A DNA stretch of 35,999 bases from an uncultured Rhodospirillales bacterium. GTDB taxonomy: Bacteria; Pseudomonadota; Alphaproteobacteria; Azospirillales; Azospirillaceae. The stretch covers positions 1 to 35,999 of the forward strand of contig CAIYNU010000026.1 of NCBI GenBank assembly GCA_903927615.1, in the 5' to 3' direction. How positions within the stretch are numbered: the first letter of the stretch is position 1; each line of letters opens with the position of its first letter. Shown piece by piece: positions 16,499 through 24,594 of the stretch. The position numbers and the translations under genes are program-made. The notes below the pieces were generated by a model, which had not been told where the DNA came from, did not search any database, and saw only the letters and a list, made by a program, of their open reading frames with translations.

Positions 16499-17176
16499 AT
16501 GAGAGTTCTGGCGTTGGAGACCGCCAGTTCGGCCTGTTCGGTGGCCTTGTGGTGCGACGGTGAGGTGGTGGTCAGGCGCTTCGAGGCCATGGTCAGGGGG
16601 CATGCCGAGCGGTTGGTGCCGATGATCGCCGAGGTGCTGGCCGAAGCCGGCCAACCCGCCGACGCCGTCGATCGGCTGGCGGTGACGGTGGGACCGGGCG
16701 CCTTCACCGGCCTGCGGGTGGGGCTGGCGACGGCGCGTGGCCTGGCTCTGGCCACCGGCCGGCCCCTGGTCGGCGTCACCACCTTTGAGGCGATCGGTCA
16801 CGCCCTGGGCCCGCGGCCGGGCTGCCGGCGATCGGTGCTGGTGGTGGTGGAGTCCCGACGCGCCGAACTGTTTCTTCAGCTTTTCGACGCCGGCCTGACG
16901 CCGCGGGGCGAACCCCGGCTGTTGTCGCCCGAGGCCTGCGCCCGCTGGTTGCCCGCCGGACCGCTGCTGGTGGCCGGTTGCGGCGCGGCGGCCCTGGGGC
17001 CGGTCCTGGTCGGGCGACCCGACGTCGCGTTCGCCGAGGGGCCGGGACTGCCCGATGCCGCCGCCGTCGCCGCATTGGCCGCCACCCGGACGCCCGAGGC
17101 CGGCGCGCTGCCGCCCCGCCCGTTCTATCTGCGTGCCCCCGACGCCACCTTGCCGGGCGAGGTCCGGCGCCCGTGA
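16499..17176 (+). CDS. tsaB: tRNA threonylcarbamoyladenosine protein TsaB
   Basis: TsaB is the scaffold partner of TsaD in making the universal t6A37 modification of ANN-decoding tRNAs. The 225-residue product starts MRVLALETASSACSVAL and contains the ASKHA-fold motif TVGPGAFTGLRVGLATARGLAL. The far longer open frame upstream is an artefact of the high GC content. The stop overlaps the GTG start of rimI by 4 bp (GTGA), the common tsaB-rimI pairing. Confidence 0.95.
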   Translation: MRVLALETASSACSVALWCDGEVVVRRFEAMVRGHAERLVPMIAEVLAEAGQPADAVDRLAVTVGPGAFTGLRVGLATARGLALATGRPLVGVTTFEAIGHALGPRPGCRRSVLVVVESRRAELFLQLFDAGLTPRGEPRLLSPEACARWLPAGPLLVAGCGAAALGPVLVGRPDVAFAEGPGLPDAAAVAALAATRTPEAGALPPRPFYLRAPDATLPGEVRRP

Positions 17177-17709
17177 GCCGAGTCCCCGGGCCTCGAATCG
17201 ATGACGGCGCCTTCACCCTGCGTCCGGCGACCGCGGCCGATGCCGCACGGCTGGCGGCGTTGCACGTCCCCTGCTTCCCCGAAGACCCCTGGCCGGCGAC
17301 GGCGATGTCGACGCTCCTCGAGTCGCCGGGCGTGCTCGGCCTGATCGCGGACGGCGATGGCGATGGCGATGGTGACGGTGACGGCGGCGGGCAGGCGCGG
17401 GGCTTCATCTTGTGCCGCCTGGCGGCCGATGAGGGGGAAGTGCTGACGCTCGCGGTGTTGCCTGCCGCCCGCCGCCGGGGCGTGGGCAGCCTGCTGCTGG
17501 GCGGCGCCCTGGCCTGGGCGCGCGGTTATGGGGTGGTCAAGCTGTTCCTGGAGGTCGCAGAAGACAATAGCGCGGCCCGGGCACTCTATGGCGCCGCCGG
17601 ATTTACCCCGGTCGGGCGCCGTCCGGGGTATTACCGCCGGGGCGTCACGGCCGTTGCCGCCCTGGTACTGGCCCGGTCCGTCACCGACGACATCAAGGCC
17701 ACGTTCTGA
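17173..17709 (+). CDS. rimI: Ribosomal protein alanine N-acetyltransferase RimI
   Basis: RimI is a GNAT enzyme that acetylates the N-terminal alanine of ribosomal protein S18. The 178-residue product has the acetyl-CoA loop LAVLPAARRRGVGSLLLGGAL, the helix LFLEVAEDNSAARALYGAAGF and a terminal GRRPGYYRR. GTG 17173 overlaps the tsaB stop, and the N-terminal FTLRPATAADAARLAALH fits GNAT strand 1. A run of six Asp-Gly pairs (residues 60-71) is inserted in the loop before the strand GFILCRL, where relatives have a short turn. Confidence 0.93.
   Translation: MSRVPGPRIDDGAFTLRPATAADAARLAALHVPCFPEDPWPATAMSTLLESPGVLGLIADGDGDGDGDGDGGGQARGFILCRLAADEGEVLTLAVLPAARRRGVGSLLLGGALAWARGYGVVKLFLEVAEDNSAARALYGAAGFTPVGRRPGYYRRGVTAVAALVLARSVTDDIKATF
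17350..17385 (+). repeat. (GAY-GGY)6 in-frame microsatellite inside rimI
   Basis: Six near-identical GAC/GAT-GGC/GGT hexamers encode six Asp-Gly pairs. Being a multiple of three, changes in copy number would keep the frame and only alter loop length. Confidence 0.85.
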
Positions 17710-17719
17710 CATCCCGTCG

Positions 17720-17754
17720 GGCCAGAACGTCAGCAAGACTGGCCGGACTTTCTT
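17720..17754. terminator. Possible terminator between rimI and the TusA-like gene
   Basis: GGCCAG (17720-17725) pairs with CTGGCC (17739-17744), followed by a short T-rich stretch. It lies between convergent genes; the stem is only 6 bp, so support is modest. Confidence 0.4.
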
Positions 17755-17780
17755 CGACCGCTTCGGATCGCGGTCCGACG

Positions 17781-18020
17781 CTATCCGTCCTTAGCCACCA
17801 TCAATCGATGCACCCCGGAGTCTCCGTCTTCGGCGATCACCGAAACCACCCGATATCCGAGCGCAGACAGCGAATGCGGCAGATTTTCCAGCGGTTCTCC
17901 GGCATTCAAGCGAATCTCCAGGATGGATCCGGGCGCCAGCCGTTCCAGCGCCAGCCTCGCTCTGACGAAGGTCAGGGGACAGACTTGGGTCGTGATATCC
18001 AACAAGTGCTTTTCAGCCAC
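17781..18020 (-). CDS. TusA-family sulfur-transfer-like protein
   Basis: The product is a 79-residue protein of the TusA/YedF/SirA fold. TusA relays persulfide sulfur, for example to tRNA thiolation or molybdenum-cofactor enzymes. The signature LDITTQVCPLTFVRARLALE holds the conserved Cys14 in a CPxT context. The strand LEIRLNAGEPLENLPHSLSALGY corresponds to the second conserved region. It stands alone and diverges from mucR. The exact sulfur acceptor cannot be told from context, so I give no gene symbol. Confidence 0.85.
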   Translation of the reverse strand: MAEKHLLDITTQVCPLTFVRARLALERLAPGSILEIRLNAGEPLENLPHSLSALGYRVVSVIAEDGDSGVHRLMVAKDG

Positions 18021-18064
18021 CGACGTTTCCCATCATTTCTCTACATGATATTTCGTGGATGGTA

Positions 18065-18093
18065 TTGCATCGCCGTCATTGATGCCATAAGAT
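18065..18093 (+). promoter_or_regulatory. Probable mucR promoter
   Basis: TTGCAT at 18065-18070, a 17-base spacer and TAAGAT at 18088-18093 are a good sigma-70 match. Initiation near 18100 would fall inside the palindrome at 18097-18114, about 60 bases before the mucR ATG. Confidence 0.55.
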
Positions 18094-18096
18094 CAA

Positions 18097-18114
18097 CAAT
18101 CCTTGAAAGGATTG
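18097..18114. promoter_or_regulatory. Operator-like palindrome at the mucR start site
   Basis: CAATCCTT-GA-AAGGATTG has perfect 8-bp arms with a 2-bp centre and overlaps the predicted transcription start of mucR. A repressor site is plausible. Ros/MucR proteins often repress their own genes, but they usually bind T-rich sites, so the binding protein is unknown. Confidence 0.45.
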
Positions 18115-18160
18115 GGCCGCCCCGACCGCGGCTCGACCATTCCCCTCGGAGACCGAGTCA

Positions 18161-18577
18161 ATGACCAGCGAGTCCTCTGCCATCACCCTCTTGTCTCTGA
18201 CGACAGAGGTTGTTGCGGCCCATGTCAGCAACAATACGGTACCTCTGACCGATCTGCCGAACTTGATCGATCAAGTATACAAGTCCCTGGCCAACGTCGG
18301 ACCGGAAACAACACCCGTGGCGGAGCGGCCGCAACCGGCCGTTGCGATCCGAAAGTCGGTGACGCCTGATTATCTGATCTGTCTTGAGGACGGCAAGAGG
18401 CTTAAGATGCTGAAGCGGCACCTGAAGACCTCTTACGACATGACCCCGGACGAGTATCGGGAACGCTGGCAGCTTCCTTCCGATTATCCGATGGTGGCTC
18501 CCAACTACGCCCGGCAACGCAGCGCGCTCGCCAAGGAAATCGGCCTTGGGACCCGGCCCCGGCGGGGGACCGACTGA
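18161..18577 (+). CDS. mucR: Ros/MucR-family transcriptional regulator
   Basis: The product is a 138-residue prokaryotic zinc-finger-type regulator. Ros/MucR proteins silence or tune exopolysaccharide, motility and cell-cycle genes in alphaproteobacteria. The DNA-binding core DYLICLEDGKRLKMLKRHL is followed by MTPDEYRERWQLPSDYPMVAP and NYARQRSALAKEIGLG, all typical. Of the four zinc ligands, C74, D77 and H87 are present, but the position of the last histidine is Ser91/Tyr92 (HLKTSYDM). Related proteins that lack full zinc ligation still fold and bind DNA. A promoter with an overlapping palindrome lies just upstream. Confidence 0.93.
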   Translation: MTSESSAITLLSLTTEVVAAHVSNNTVPLTDLPNLIDQVYKSLANVGPETTPVAERPQPAVAIRKSVTPDYLICLEDGKRLKMLKRHLKTSYDMTPDEYRERWQLPSDYPMVAPNYARQRSALAKEIGLGTRPRRGTD

Positions 18578-18681
18578 AGGGAAACCGGAACCGCGCCGGT
18601 ATTTGCCATCAGGGCAATTCGAGGCGGTTGACCGGACCCCGGGGAGTCATGGTATGCGTGGAAATTGGTAGCCTGACCGTC

Positions 18682-18697
18682 GGCAGGGCTGCCTGCC
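18682..18697. repeat. Small hairpin in the mucR-olsB gap
   Basis: GGCAGG-GCTG-CCTGCC forms a 6-bp stem about 105 bp after mucR. It may act as a weak terminator; no T-run follows. Confidence 0.35.
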
Positions 18698-18722
18698 CTA
18701 CCCGGCATCTACTGCCGTCATT

Positions 18723-18754
18723 CCCGCGCCACGCCTGGCCCGCGCCACGCCTGG
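18723..18754. repeat. 16-bp tandem duplication in the mucR-olsB gap
   Basis: CCCGCGCCACGCCTGG occurs twice back to back. The copies are flanked by GTCATTCCC and the roughly inverted GGAAATGAC, giving the look of a short REP-like palindromic element. No gene is visible in 18578-18839. Confidence 0.7.
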
Positions 18755-18839
18755 CATCGGAAATGACAGTGCCGGGTTGGGTGTGAGGCCAAGCCGCGTT
18801 TCAGCCGGGGTGAAAGCCGGCGGCGGAAGGCGAGACGAC

Positions 18840-19745
18840 GTGAGACGCCGAACGAACCAGAGCGGCACGAACCAGAGCGGCACGAACCAGAGCATGCCCG
18901 AAACAGAGACGGATGAAATGGATCAGGCCGGTCTGCGCCTTGGCAATCTCGGGGTCCGACTGGCCCGGACCGAGGCCGAGATCGACGCCGCCCAAAGGCT
19001 GCGCTACCAGATTTTTTATAACGAGATGGCTGCCAAGCCGACCTTGGAGATGGCGGCCCGCAGCCGGGACTTTGACCGGTTTGACGACCTTTGCGATCAC
19101 CTGCTGGTGATCGACCACGACCGTGGCGATGGTCCGGAGGGGGTGGTCGGGACCTACCGGTTGATCCGGCGGGCCGCCGCGATCCGGGCCGGGACCTTTT
19201 ACAGCGCCAGCGAATATGACATCAGCGCGCTGGAAGCCTATCCCGGCGAGATCCTGGAACTGGGCCGCAGTTGCGTCGATGTCGCCTATCGCACCCGGGG
19301 CACCATGCAATTGCTGTGGCGGGGCATCGCCGCCTATGTCTGGCAGCGCGGAATCGCCCTGATGTTCGGGTGCGGCAGTCTGCCCGGCACCGATCCCCAG
19401 GCGTTGGCGCTGCCGCTGTCTTATCTCTATTTCAATCACCTGGCGCCCGAGGGATTGCGTCCGACCGCTCTTCCCGGCCTTTATGCCGATATGCGGTTGA
19501 TGGCGCCCGACGACATCGACAAGCGCGCGGCCCTGAGCCAGTTGCCGCCGCTGATCAAGGGCTACCTGCGACTCGGCGGGTTTGTCGGTGACGGTGCCGT
19601 GATCGATCATCAGTTCAACACCACCGATGTGTGTATTGTGGTCAAGACCGACTTGGTCACGGACAAGTATTACCGCCATTACGACCGGCAAAACCGTGAC
19701 CCCCGCGGCGGTGCCGGCACCGGATCGGCAGATTCGGACCGGTGA
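18840..19745 (+). CDS. olsB: L-ornithine N-acyltransferase OlsB
   Basis: OlsB transfers a 3-hydroxyacyl chain from acyl carrier protein to ornithine, making lyso-ornithine lipid. The product matches the hemolysin-like GNAT family: VRLARTEAEIDAAQRLRYQIF near the N-terminus, the central ILELGRSCVDVAYRTRGTMQLLW, and LMFGCGSLPGTDPQALALPLSYL. The start is uncertain. GTG 18840 has GGAAGG nine bases upstream and gives 301 residues with a TNQSG repeat tail; ATG 18894 (283 residues) begins just after the repeats, closer to the conserved region. olsA follows 22 bp downstream, and the pair forms the ornithine-lipid pathway. Confidence 0.9.
   Translation: MRRRTNQSGTNQSGTNQSMPETETDEMDQAGLRLGNLGVRLARTEAEIDAAQRLRYQIFYNEMAAKPTLEMAARSRDFDRFDDLCDHLLVIDHDRGDGPEGVVGTYRLIRRAAAIRAGTFYSASEYDISALEAYPGEILELGRSCVDVAYRTRGTMQLLWRGIAAYVWQRGIALMFGCGSLPGTDPQALALPLSYLYFNHLAPEGLRPTALPGLYADMRLMAPDDIDKRAALSQLPPLIKGYLRLGGFVGDGAVIDHQFNTTDVCIVVKTDLVTDKYYRHYDRQNRDPRGGAGTGSADSDR
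18852..18893 (+). repeat. 15-bp tandem repeat at the 5' end of olsB
   Basis: ACGAACCAGAGCGGC occurs twice and then as a 12-bp partial copy. In the olsB frame it encodes TNQSG, TNQSG, TNQS. It either forms the N-terminal tail of OlsB or lies in its leader, depending on the true start. Confidence 0.85.
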
Positions 19746-19767
19746 CGGGTGGTAACAGGGGGCCGTC

Positions 19768-20553
19768 ATGGGATCGCCGACGCTGGGCATCGTCCGTTTG
19801 AGTCTCTACCTGAGTTGGACGGCCTTGCTGATCCCGGTGCAGGCGCTGGCGGTGGCGCTACGCCTGGGCTTGCGGCGGCGCCTGCCGGTCCTTTACCACC
19901 GGGGCTGCTTGTGGGTGTTTGATCTCAAGCTGCGGGTGATCGGCCGTCCGTCCACGGAACGCCCGACCCTGTTCGTCTCGAACCACACCTCATACCTGGA
20001 CATCGAGGTGCTGGGCTCGCTGATCGGGGGCTCGTTCGTGGCCAAAACCGACGTGGCCGACTGGCCACTGTTCGGGCTGCTGGCCAAGTTGCAAGAAACG
20101 GTGTTCGTGAATCGGGGCGTGCGTCAGGACGCCAAGCGTCAGGGCGAAACCCTGACCGGCCGACTTGCCGCCGGCGATTCGCTGATCCTGTTCCCCGAGG
20201 GCACCTCATCGGACGGCAACCGGGTGTTGCCATTTAAGACCGCTTTGTTCGGCGTGGCCTCCCAGCGGGTTAACAACCGGCCACTGGTGGTCCAACCGGT
20301 GTCGGTCACCGCGGTGGCGCTGGACGGCATTCCCTTGGGGCGGGACCTGCGGTCCCTGTATACATGGTTCGGCGACATGAGTCTGGCGCCGCATCTGTGG
20401 CAATTGGCGAAGCTTGGCGGAATCACCATTGTCGTCGAGTTTCACGCGCCCCTCACCGCCGAAGCCGTCGGCTCGCGCAAGGCCCTGGCCGAGGCCTGCT
20501 GGACCGAGATTCGCGGGGGCGTTGCCCGGGCCGTGGCCGGACGGTTGGCGTAA
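19768..20553 (+). CDS. olsA: Lyso-ornithine lipid acyltransferase OlsA (PlsC family)
   Basis: The product is a 261-residue membrane-associated acyltransferase with an N-terminal hydrophobic segment (SLYLSWTALLIPVQALAVAL). It has the PlsC motifs NHTSYLD (catalytic HX4D), FVNRG, FPEGTSSDGNRVLPFK (EGTS acyl-acceptor motif) and a later VVQPVSV. PlsC-type proteins acylate lysophosphatidate; adjacency to olsB points to lyso-ornithine lipid as the substrate, though phosphatidate synthesis cannot be excluded. It is 22 bp downstream of olsB. Confidence 0.88.
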   Translation: MGSPTLGIVRLSLYLSWTALLIPVQALAVALRLGLRRRLPVLYHRGCLWVFDLKLRVIGRPSTERPTLFVSNHTSYLDIEVLGSLIGGSFVAKTDVADWPLFGLLAKLQETVFVNRGVRQDAKRQGETLTGRLAAGDSLILFPEGTSSDGNRVLPFKTALFGVASQRVNNRPLVVQPVSVTAVALDGIPLGRDLRSLYTWFGDMSLAPHLWQLAKLGGITIVVEFHAPLTAEAVGSRKALAEACWTEIRGGVARAVAGRLA

Positions 20554-20592
20554 TCCGGGGTTCCCGGCCGGCGGGGCCCGGACGCTTTCCCC

Positions 20593-20621
20593 TGGACAAC
20601 GCCCGGCAAGCTCATGATAAA
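20593..20621 (+). promoter_or_regulatory. Candidate promoter of the miaB-lnt operon
   Basis: TGGACA at 20593-20598, a 17-base spacer and GATAAA at 20616-20621 lie in the 154-bp gap before miaB. The matches are fair, and no terminator is obvious after olsA, so read-through is possible. Confidence 0.4.
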
Positions 20622-20707
20622 GTTCCGCCATATCTTTCCGTGCGGAGCCTCGGCGCGCGAGGTGACCGGGATCGGCTGTCTTTGGGTGGTGGTTTGGCAG
20701 GCAGGAC

Positions 20708-22105
20708 TTGAGCAAGACACTGTTCATTAAAACCTGGGGTTGTCAGATGAATGTCTACGACTCCGCAAGGATGGCAGACGTTCTGGCTCCTCTGGGATAC
20801 CGGCCGGTGGACCGGCCGGACGATGCGGACATGGTGATTCTCAACACCTGCCACATCCGGGAAAAGGCGTCGGAGAAGGTGTTTTCCGAGTTGGGGCGGT
20901 TACGGGCGCTCAAGGCCCGGAAGGCCGCCGGCGGCGGGCGAATGGTCCTGGCGGTGGCCGGCTGCGTCGGCCAGGCCGAAGGCGCCGAGATCATGGCACG
21001 GGCGCCTTACGTGGATCTGGTGTTCGGTCCCCAGACTTTTCACCGGCTGCCCGAACTGGTGACGCGGGCGGACGGCCATCCGGGCGGGGTGCTGGATATC
21101 GAATTCCCGGCCGAATCGAAATTCGACTTTTTGCCCGAAGAGCAGACCGGGCAGGGGCTCAGCGCCTTCCTGGCGGTGCAGGAGGGCTGCGACAAGTTTT
21201 GCACCTTCTGTGTGGTGCCCTATACCCGCGGCGCCGAGTTCTCGCGTCCGGCCGGACCGATTCTGGCCGAGGCCCGCCGCCTGATCCACAGCGGCGCCCG
21301 GGAGATCACACTGCTTGGCCAGAACGTCAATGCCTGGCACGGCGAGGCCCCCGCAGGGGGTGGCCGGCACTGGGGACTGGGCCGGTTGGTGCGGGCCGTG
21401 GCCGAGTTGGACGGCTTGCTGCGGCTGCGCTACACCACCTCCCATCCCGGCGACATGGATGACGACCTGATGTCGGCCCATGGCGAGGTGCCGGGGCTGA
21501 TGCCGTTCGTGCATCTGCCGGTCCAAAGCGGGTCCGACGGCATCCTGGTCGCCATGAACCGGCGCCACACCGTCGACGACTATCGGCGGCGGGTCGATCG
21601 CCTGCGCCACTTCCGGGCCGATCTGGCCCTGTCGTCGGATTTCATCGTCGGCTTCCCGGGAGAGAGCGACGCCGACTTCGCCGCCACCCTTGGTCTGGTG
21701 GAACAGGTCGGCTACGCCCAGGCCTATTCCTTCAAATACAGCCCCCGCCCGGGCACGCCGGCCGCGGAGTTGGACCGACAGGTTCCCGAAACCGTCCGGG
21801 ACGAACGGCTGACCGCCCTCCAGGCGTTGCTCAACCGCCAGCAACTGGCCTTCAACCGGGCCGCCGTGGGTTCGGTGATGCCGGTGCTGTTCGATCGGCC
21901 CGGCCGCCGCCCCGGGCAGATGCTGGGCCGCAGCCCGTTCATGCAGGCGGTCCATGTCGCCGGTGACGACGCGCTGTCGGGCCGGTTGGCCGAGGTGCGG
22001 ATTCTGGCCGGGCACCCCAACAGCCTGTCCGGATGTCTGGTCGGCCGCGACGGCGCGCCGGTGGTCCCAGAGGACGCGCCCCGGGCGCCGGAGGTGATCG
22101 CTTGA
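20708..22105 (+). CDS. miaB: tRNA-2-methylthio-N6-isopentenyladenosine synthase MiaB
   Basis: MiaB is a radical-SAM methylthiotransferase that converts i6A37 to ms2i6A37 in tRNA. The 465-residue product has an N-terminal UPF0004 domain with three cluster cysteines ([21 protein letters not shown]). The radical-SAM motif is [15 protein letters not shown], and a C-terminal TRAM domain follows. The start is TTG at 20708, fixed by the conserved [14 protein letters not shown]; the ribosome site is weak. The stop overlaps the phoH start. Confidence 0.95.
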   Translation: MSKTLFIKTWGCQMNVYDSARMADVLAPLGYRPVDRPDDADMVILNTCHIREKASEKVFSELGRLRALKARKAAGGGRMVLAVAGCVGQAEGAEIMARAPYVDLVFGPQTFHRLPELVTRADGHPGGVLDIEFPAESKFDFLPEEQTGQGLSAFLAVQEGCDKFCTFCVVPYTRGAEFSRPAGPILAEARRLIHSGAREITLLGQNVNAWHGEAPAGGGRHWGLGRLVRAVAELDGLLRLRYTTSHPGDMDDDLMSAHGEVPGLMPFVHLPVQSGSDGILVAMNRRHTVDDYRRRVDRLRHFRADLALSSDFIVGFPGESDADFAATLGLVEQVGYAQAYSFKYSPRPGTPAAELDRQVPETVRDERLTALQALLNRQQLAFNRAAVGSVMPVLFDRPGRRPGQMLGRSPFMQAVHVAGDDALSGRLAEVRILAGHPNSLSGCLVGRDGAPVVPEDAPRAPEVIA

Positions 22106-23154
22106 CGGGGGTGCCCGACCGGCGGATCGACCTTCACTTCGACGACAACCGGCTGGCCGCCGTGCTCTATGGCCAGCACGACAGTCATTTGGCCCGCATC
22201 GAATCCCAATTGGGGGTCTCGTTGATTTCCCGGGGCAACCGGTTGACCATCGCCGGCCCCAGCGAAAGCGCCGACGCCGCCCGCCTGGCCCTGGAGGCCC
22301 TGTGGGAGCGGCTGAAGCGCGGCATGGAGGTGGGGACCGGCGAGGTCGATGCCGCCCTGCGGATGGCGGTCAGCAGCCAGGACAGCGCCCAACGGGGGGC
22401 GGCCCTGGCCACGCTCAGCCGGCCCGACTTCAACGTCAAAACCCGCCGCCGTTCCATCACCCCCCGCTCGCCCACCCAGGCCCTCTACCTCCAGACGCTG
22501 CTCGACGACGAACTGGTGTTCGGGCTGGGTCCGGCCGGCACCGGGAAAACCTATCTGGCGGTGGCCCAGGCGGTGGCCATGCTCGCGGCCGGCCGGGTCG
22601 AGCGCATCGTGCTGTCCCGCCCCGCGGTCGAGGCCGGGGAAAAGCTGGGCTATCTGCCCGGTGATCTGCGCGAAAAGGTCGATCCCTACCTGCGGCCGCT
22701 GTATGACGCCCTGCACGACATGCTGCCCGCCGATCAGGTCGCCCGGCGTCTGAGCACCGGCGACATCGAGGTGGCGCCCCTGGCCTTCATGCGGGGCCGG
22801 ACCCTGGCCAATGCCTTCGTCATCCTGGACGAGGCCCAGAACACCACGCCGATGCAGATGAAAATGTTCCTGACCCGACTCGGCGAAGGCGGTCGCATGG
22901 CCATAACCGGTGACCTGACCCAGATCGATCTGCCCTCGGGTCAGCGGTCGGGCCTGCAGGACGCGCTGGAGATCGTCCGCGAGATCCCGGGCATCGGCGT
23001 CGTCACCTTCAGCGATGCCGACGTGGTCCGCCATCCCCTGGTCGGTCGCATCGTCCGGGCCTACGACCAGCGCGACCGCGACCGCGTCCGGCCTCGTCCT
23101 GATCCGCGTCCGGTTCCTGCCAACCCGCTCCCGGTTCCGGTGACCCATGATTGA
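22102..23154 (+). CDS. ybeZ: PhoH-like ATPase (YbeZ type)
   Basis: The product is a 350-residue PhoH-family NTPase, encoded next to ybeY as in most proteobacteria and thought to act with it in rRNA or RNA metabolism. It has an N-terminal KH-like region, Walker [40 protein letters not shown] (Walker B) and [13 protein letters not shown] 22102 is preferred over GTG 22111 because the near-perfect ribosome site GGAGGTGATC lies two bases upstream with its core at proper spacing, and the codon overlaps the miaB stop. The C-terminal 30 residues are a low-complexity Arg/Asp/Pro tail. Confidence 0.94.
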   Translation: MTGVPDRRIDLHFDDNRLAAVLYGQHDSHLARIESQLGVSLISRGNRLTIAGPSESADAARLALEALWERLKRGMEVGTGEVDAALRMAVSSQDSAQRGAALATLSRPDFNVKTRRRSITPRSPTQALYLQTLLDDELVFGLGPAGTGKTYLAVAQAVAMLAAGRVERIVLSRPAVEAGEKLGYLPGDLREKVDPYLRPLYDALHDMLPADQVARRLSTGDIEVAPLAFMRGRTLANAFVILDEAQNTTPMQMKMFLTRLGEGGRMAITGDLTQIDLPSGQRSGLQDALEIVREIPGIGVVTFSDADVVRHPLVGRIVRAYDQRDRDRVRPRPDPRPVPANPLPVPVTHD

Positions 23155-23686
23155 CATCATCATCAACCTGGAAGCCGAAGCCTGGGAGGCTGAATTCGAG
23201 GCCCAGGCCAGGCGCGCCGCCGAGGCCACCCTGGTCGCGATCCTGGGTGAGACGGTGACGACCTCCGCCGCCACGCTGGAACTGGGGATCACGCTATCGG
23301 ACGACGAGACGGTGCGGGCGCTCAACCGCGACCATCGTGGCCAGGACAAGCCCACCAACGTCCTGTCCTTTCCGCTGCTGGACGGCCCGCCCGGCGACGG
23401 CGCGCCGGTGTCGGCGATCCCCGGTGCGCCGGTCCTGCTGGGCGACGTGATCCTGGCCCGGGAAACCGTCGTCCGCGAGGCCCTGGAGCAAGGCAAAAGC
23501 CCGGCCGACCACGCCACTCATCTGGTGGTGCATGGCGTGCTGCATCTGCTGGGCCGTGATCACGAGACCGAGGCCGGGGCGGAGATCATGGAGCGATGCG
23601 AGATCGCGGTGCTCCGCGACCTGGGCCTCAAGGATCCCTACGCCGAGTCCAACCTTTCCCTCGCGTCCGCCCTGGAACCGCCATGA
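23147..23686 (+). CDS. ybeY: Endoribonuclease YbeY
   Basis: YbeY is a zinc metalloprotein needed for 16S rRNA 3'-end maturation and ribosome quality control. The 179-residue product has HGVLHLLGRDH, the HxxxHxxxxxH zinc motif, and the upstream RALNRDHRGQDKPTNVLSFPL. It overlaps the end of phoH by 8 bp and the start of corC by 4 bp, so translation of the cluster is probably coupled. Confidence 0.96.
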   Translation: MIDIIINLEAEAWEAEFEAQARRAAEATLVAILGETVTTSAATLELGITLSDDETVRALNRDHRGQDKPTNVLSFPLLDGPPGDGAPVSAIPGAPVLLGDVILARETVVREALEQGKSPADHATHLVVHGVLHLLGRDHETEAGAEIMERCEIAVLRDLGLKDPYAESNLSLASALEPP

Positions 23687-24594
23687 CCGACACCCCCGGC
23701 AATCGCTCCGGCCGCGACGAAGACGACGACCAGAACAGCCTGCCCCAACAATTCCGCGGCTGGCTGCGCGGCATCCTCCGCCGGCGCGGCGACAACACGT
23801 TGCGCGACGCCATTGAAGAACTGATCGAGGAGCAAGGCGACGGCGAAAGCTCCATCGATGCCGGCGAGCGGGTGCTGCTGGCCAATATCCTGAAGCTCCG
23901 CGACCGCACGGTGGTCGACGCCATGGTCCCGCGGGCGGACATCGTCGCGGTTGACCTCGACATCTCGGCCCAGGACCTGATCGCCCGCATGGTCCAGGTC
24001 GGCCACAGCCGCATCCCGGTCTATCGGGACACCCTGGATGACGTGGTCGGGATCGTTCACATCAAGGACGTCATGGCCTGCATCGCCGCGGGCAAGCCGG
24101 TGGCCTTGGCCGGCATCGTCCGCGAGGTTCAGATCGTCGCGCCGAGCATGCCGGTGCTGGACCTGCTGCTCCAGATGCGGCAGATCCGACAGCATATGGC
24201 ACTGGTGGTGGACGAGTTCGGCGGCATCGACGGTCTGGTCACCATCGAGGATCTGGTCGAGGAGATCGTCGGCGAAATCGAGGACGAGCACGACGACGAC
24301 TCCGAGCCCAATATGATCGAAAAGCCGGACGGCACCATGGTTGCCGACGCCCGGGTCCCGATCGAGGCCTTCGAAGAGCGGGTCGGTTGCCTGCTGGACG
24401 ACGACGAGCGGGCCGATATCGACACCCTGGGCGGCCTGGTCATGTCCATGGCCGGCCGGGTGCCGGGGCGGGGCGAGTTGCTGACCCACCCTTCGGGCCT
24501 GGAGTTCGAAGTTGTCGACGCCGATCCGCGCCGGGTCAAGCGGGTTCGGGTGCGTAAACTCCCCCCACGGATTGAGGGACAGGCCGATGCGTGA
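23683..24594 (+). CDS. corC: CBS-domain protein CorC (YbeX)
   Basis: The product is a 303-residue soluble protein with an acidic N-terminus, two CBS domains (about residues 70-210; RTVVDAMVPRADIVAVD, and HIKDVMACIAAG leading to the second) and a C-terminal CorC_HlyC domain ending near the conserved GRVPGRGELL and FEVVDADPRRVKRVRV. In enterobacteria CorC/YbeX is linked to magnesium and cobalt efflux and to ribosome-related functions. ATG 23683 overlaps the ybeY stop (ATGA). It ends 8 bp inside lnt. Confidence 0.94.
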   Translation: MTDTPGNRSGRDEDDDQNSLPQQFRGWLRGILRRRGDNTLRDAIEELIEEQGDGESSIDAGERVLLANILKLRDRTVVDAMVPRADIVAVDLDISAQDLIARMVQVGHSRIPVYRDTLDDVVGIVHIKDVMACIAAGKPVALAGIVREVQIVAPSMPVLDLLLQMRQIRQHMALVVDEFGGIDGLVTIEDLVEEIVGEIEDEHDDDSEPNMIEKPDGTMVADARVPIEAFEERVGCLLDDDERADIDTLGGLVMSMAGRVPGRGELLTHPSGLEFEVVDADPRRVKRVRVRKLPPRIEGQADA

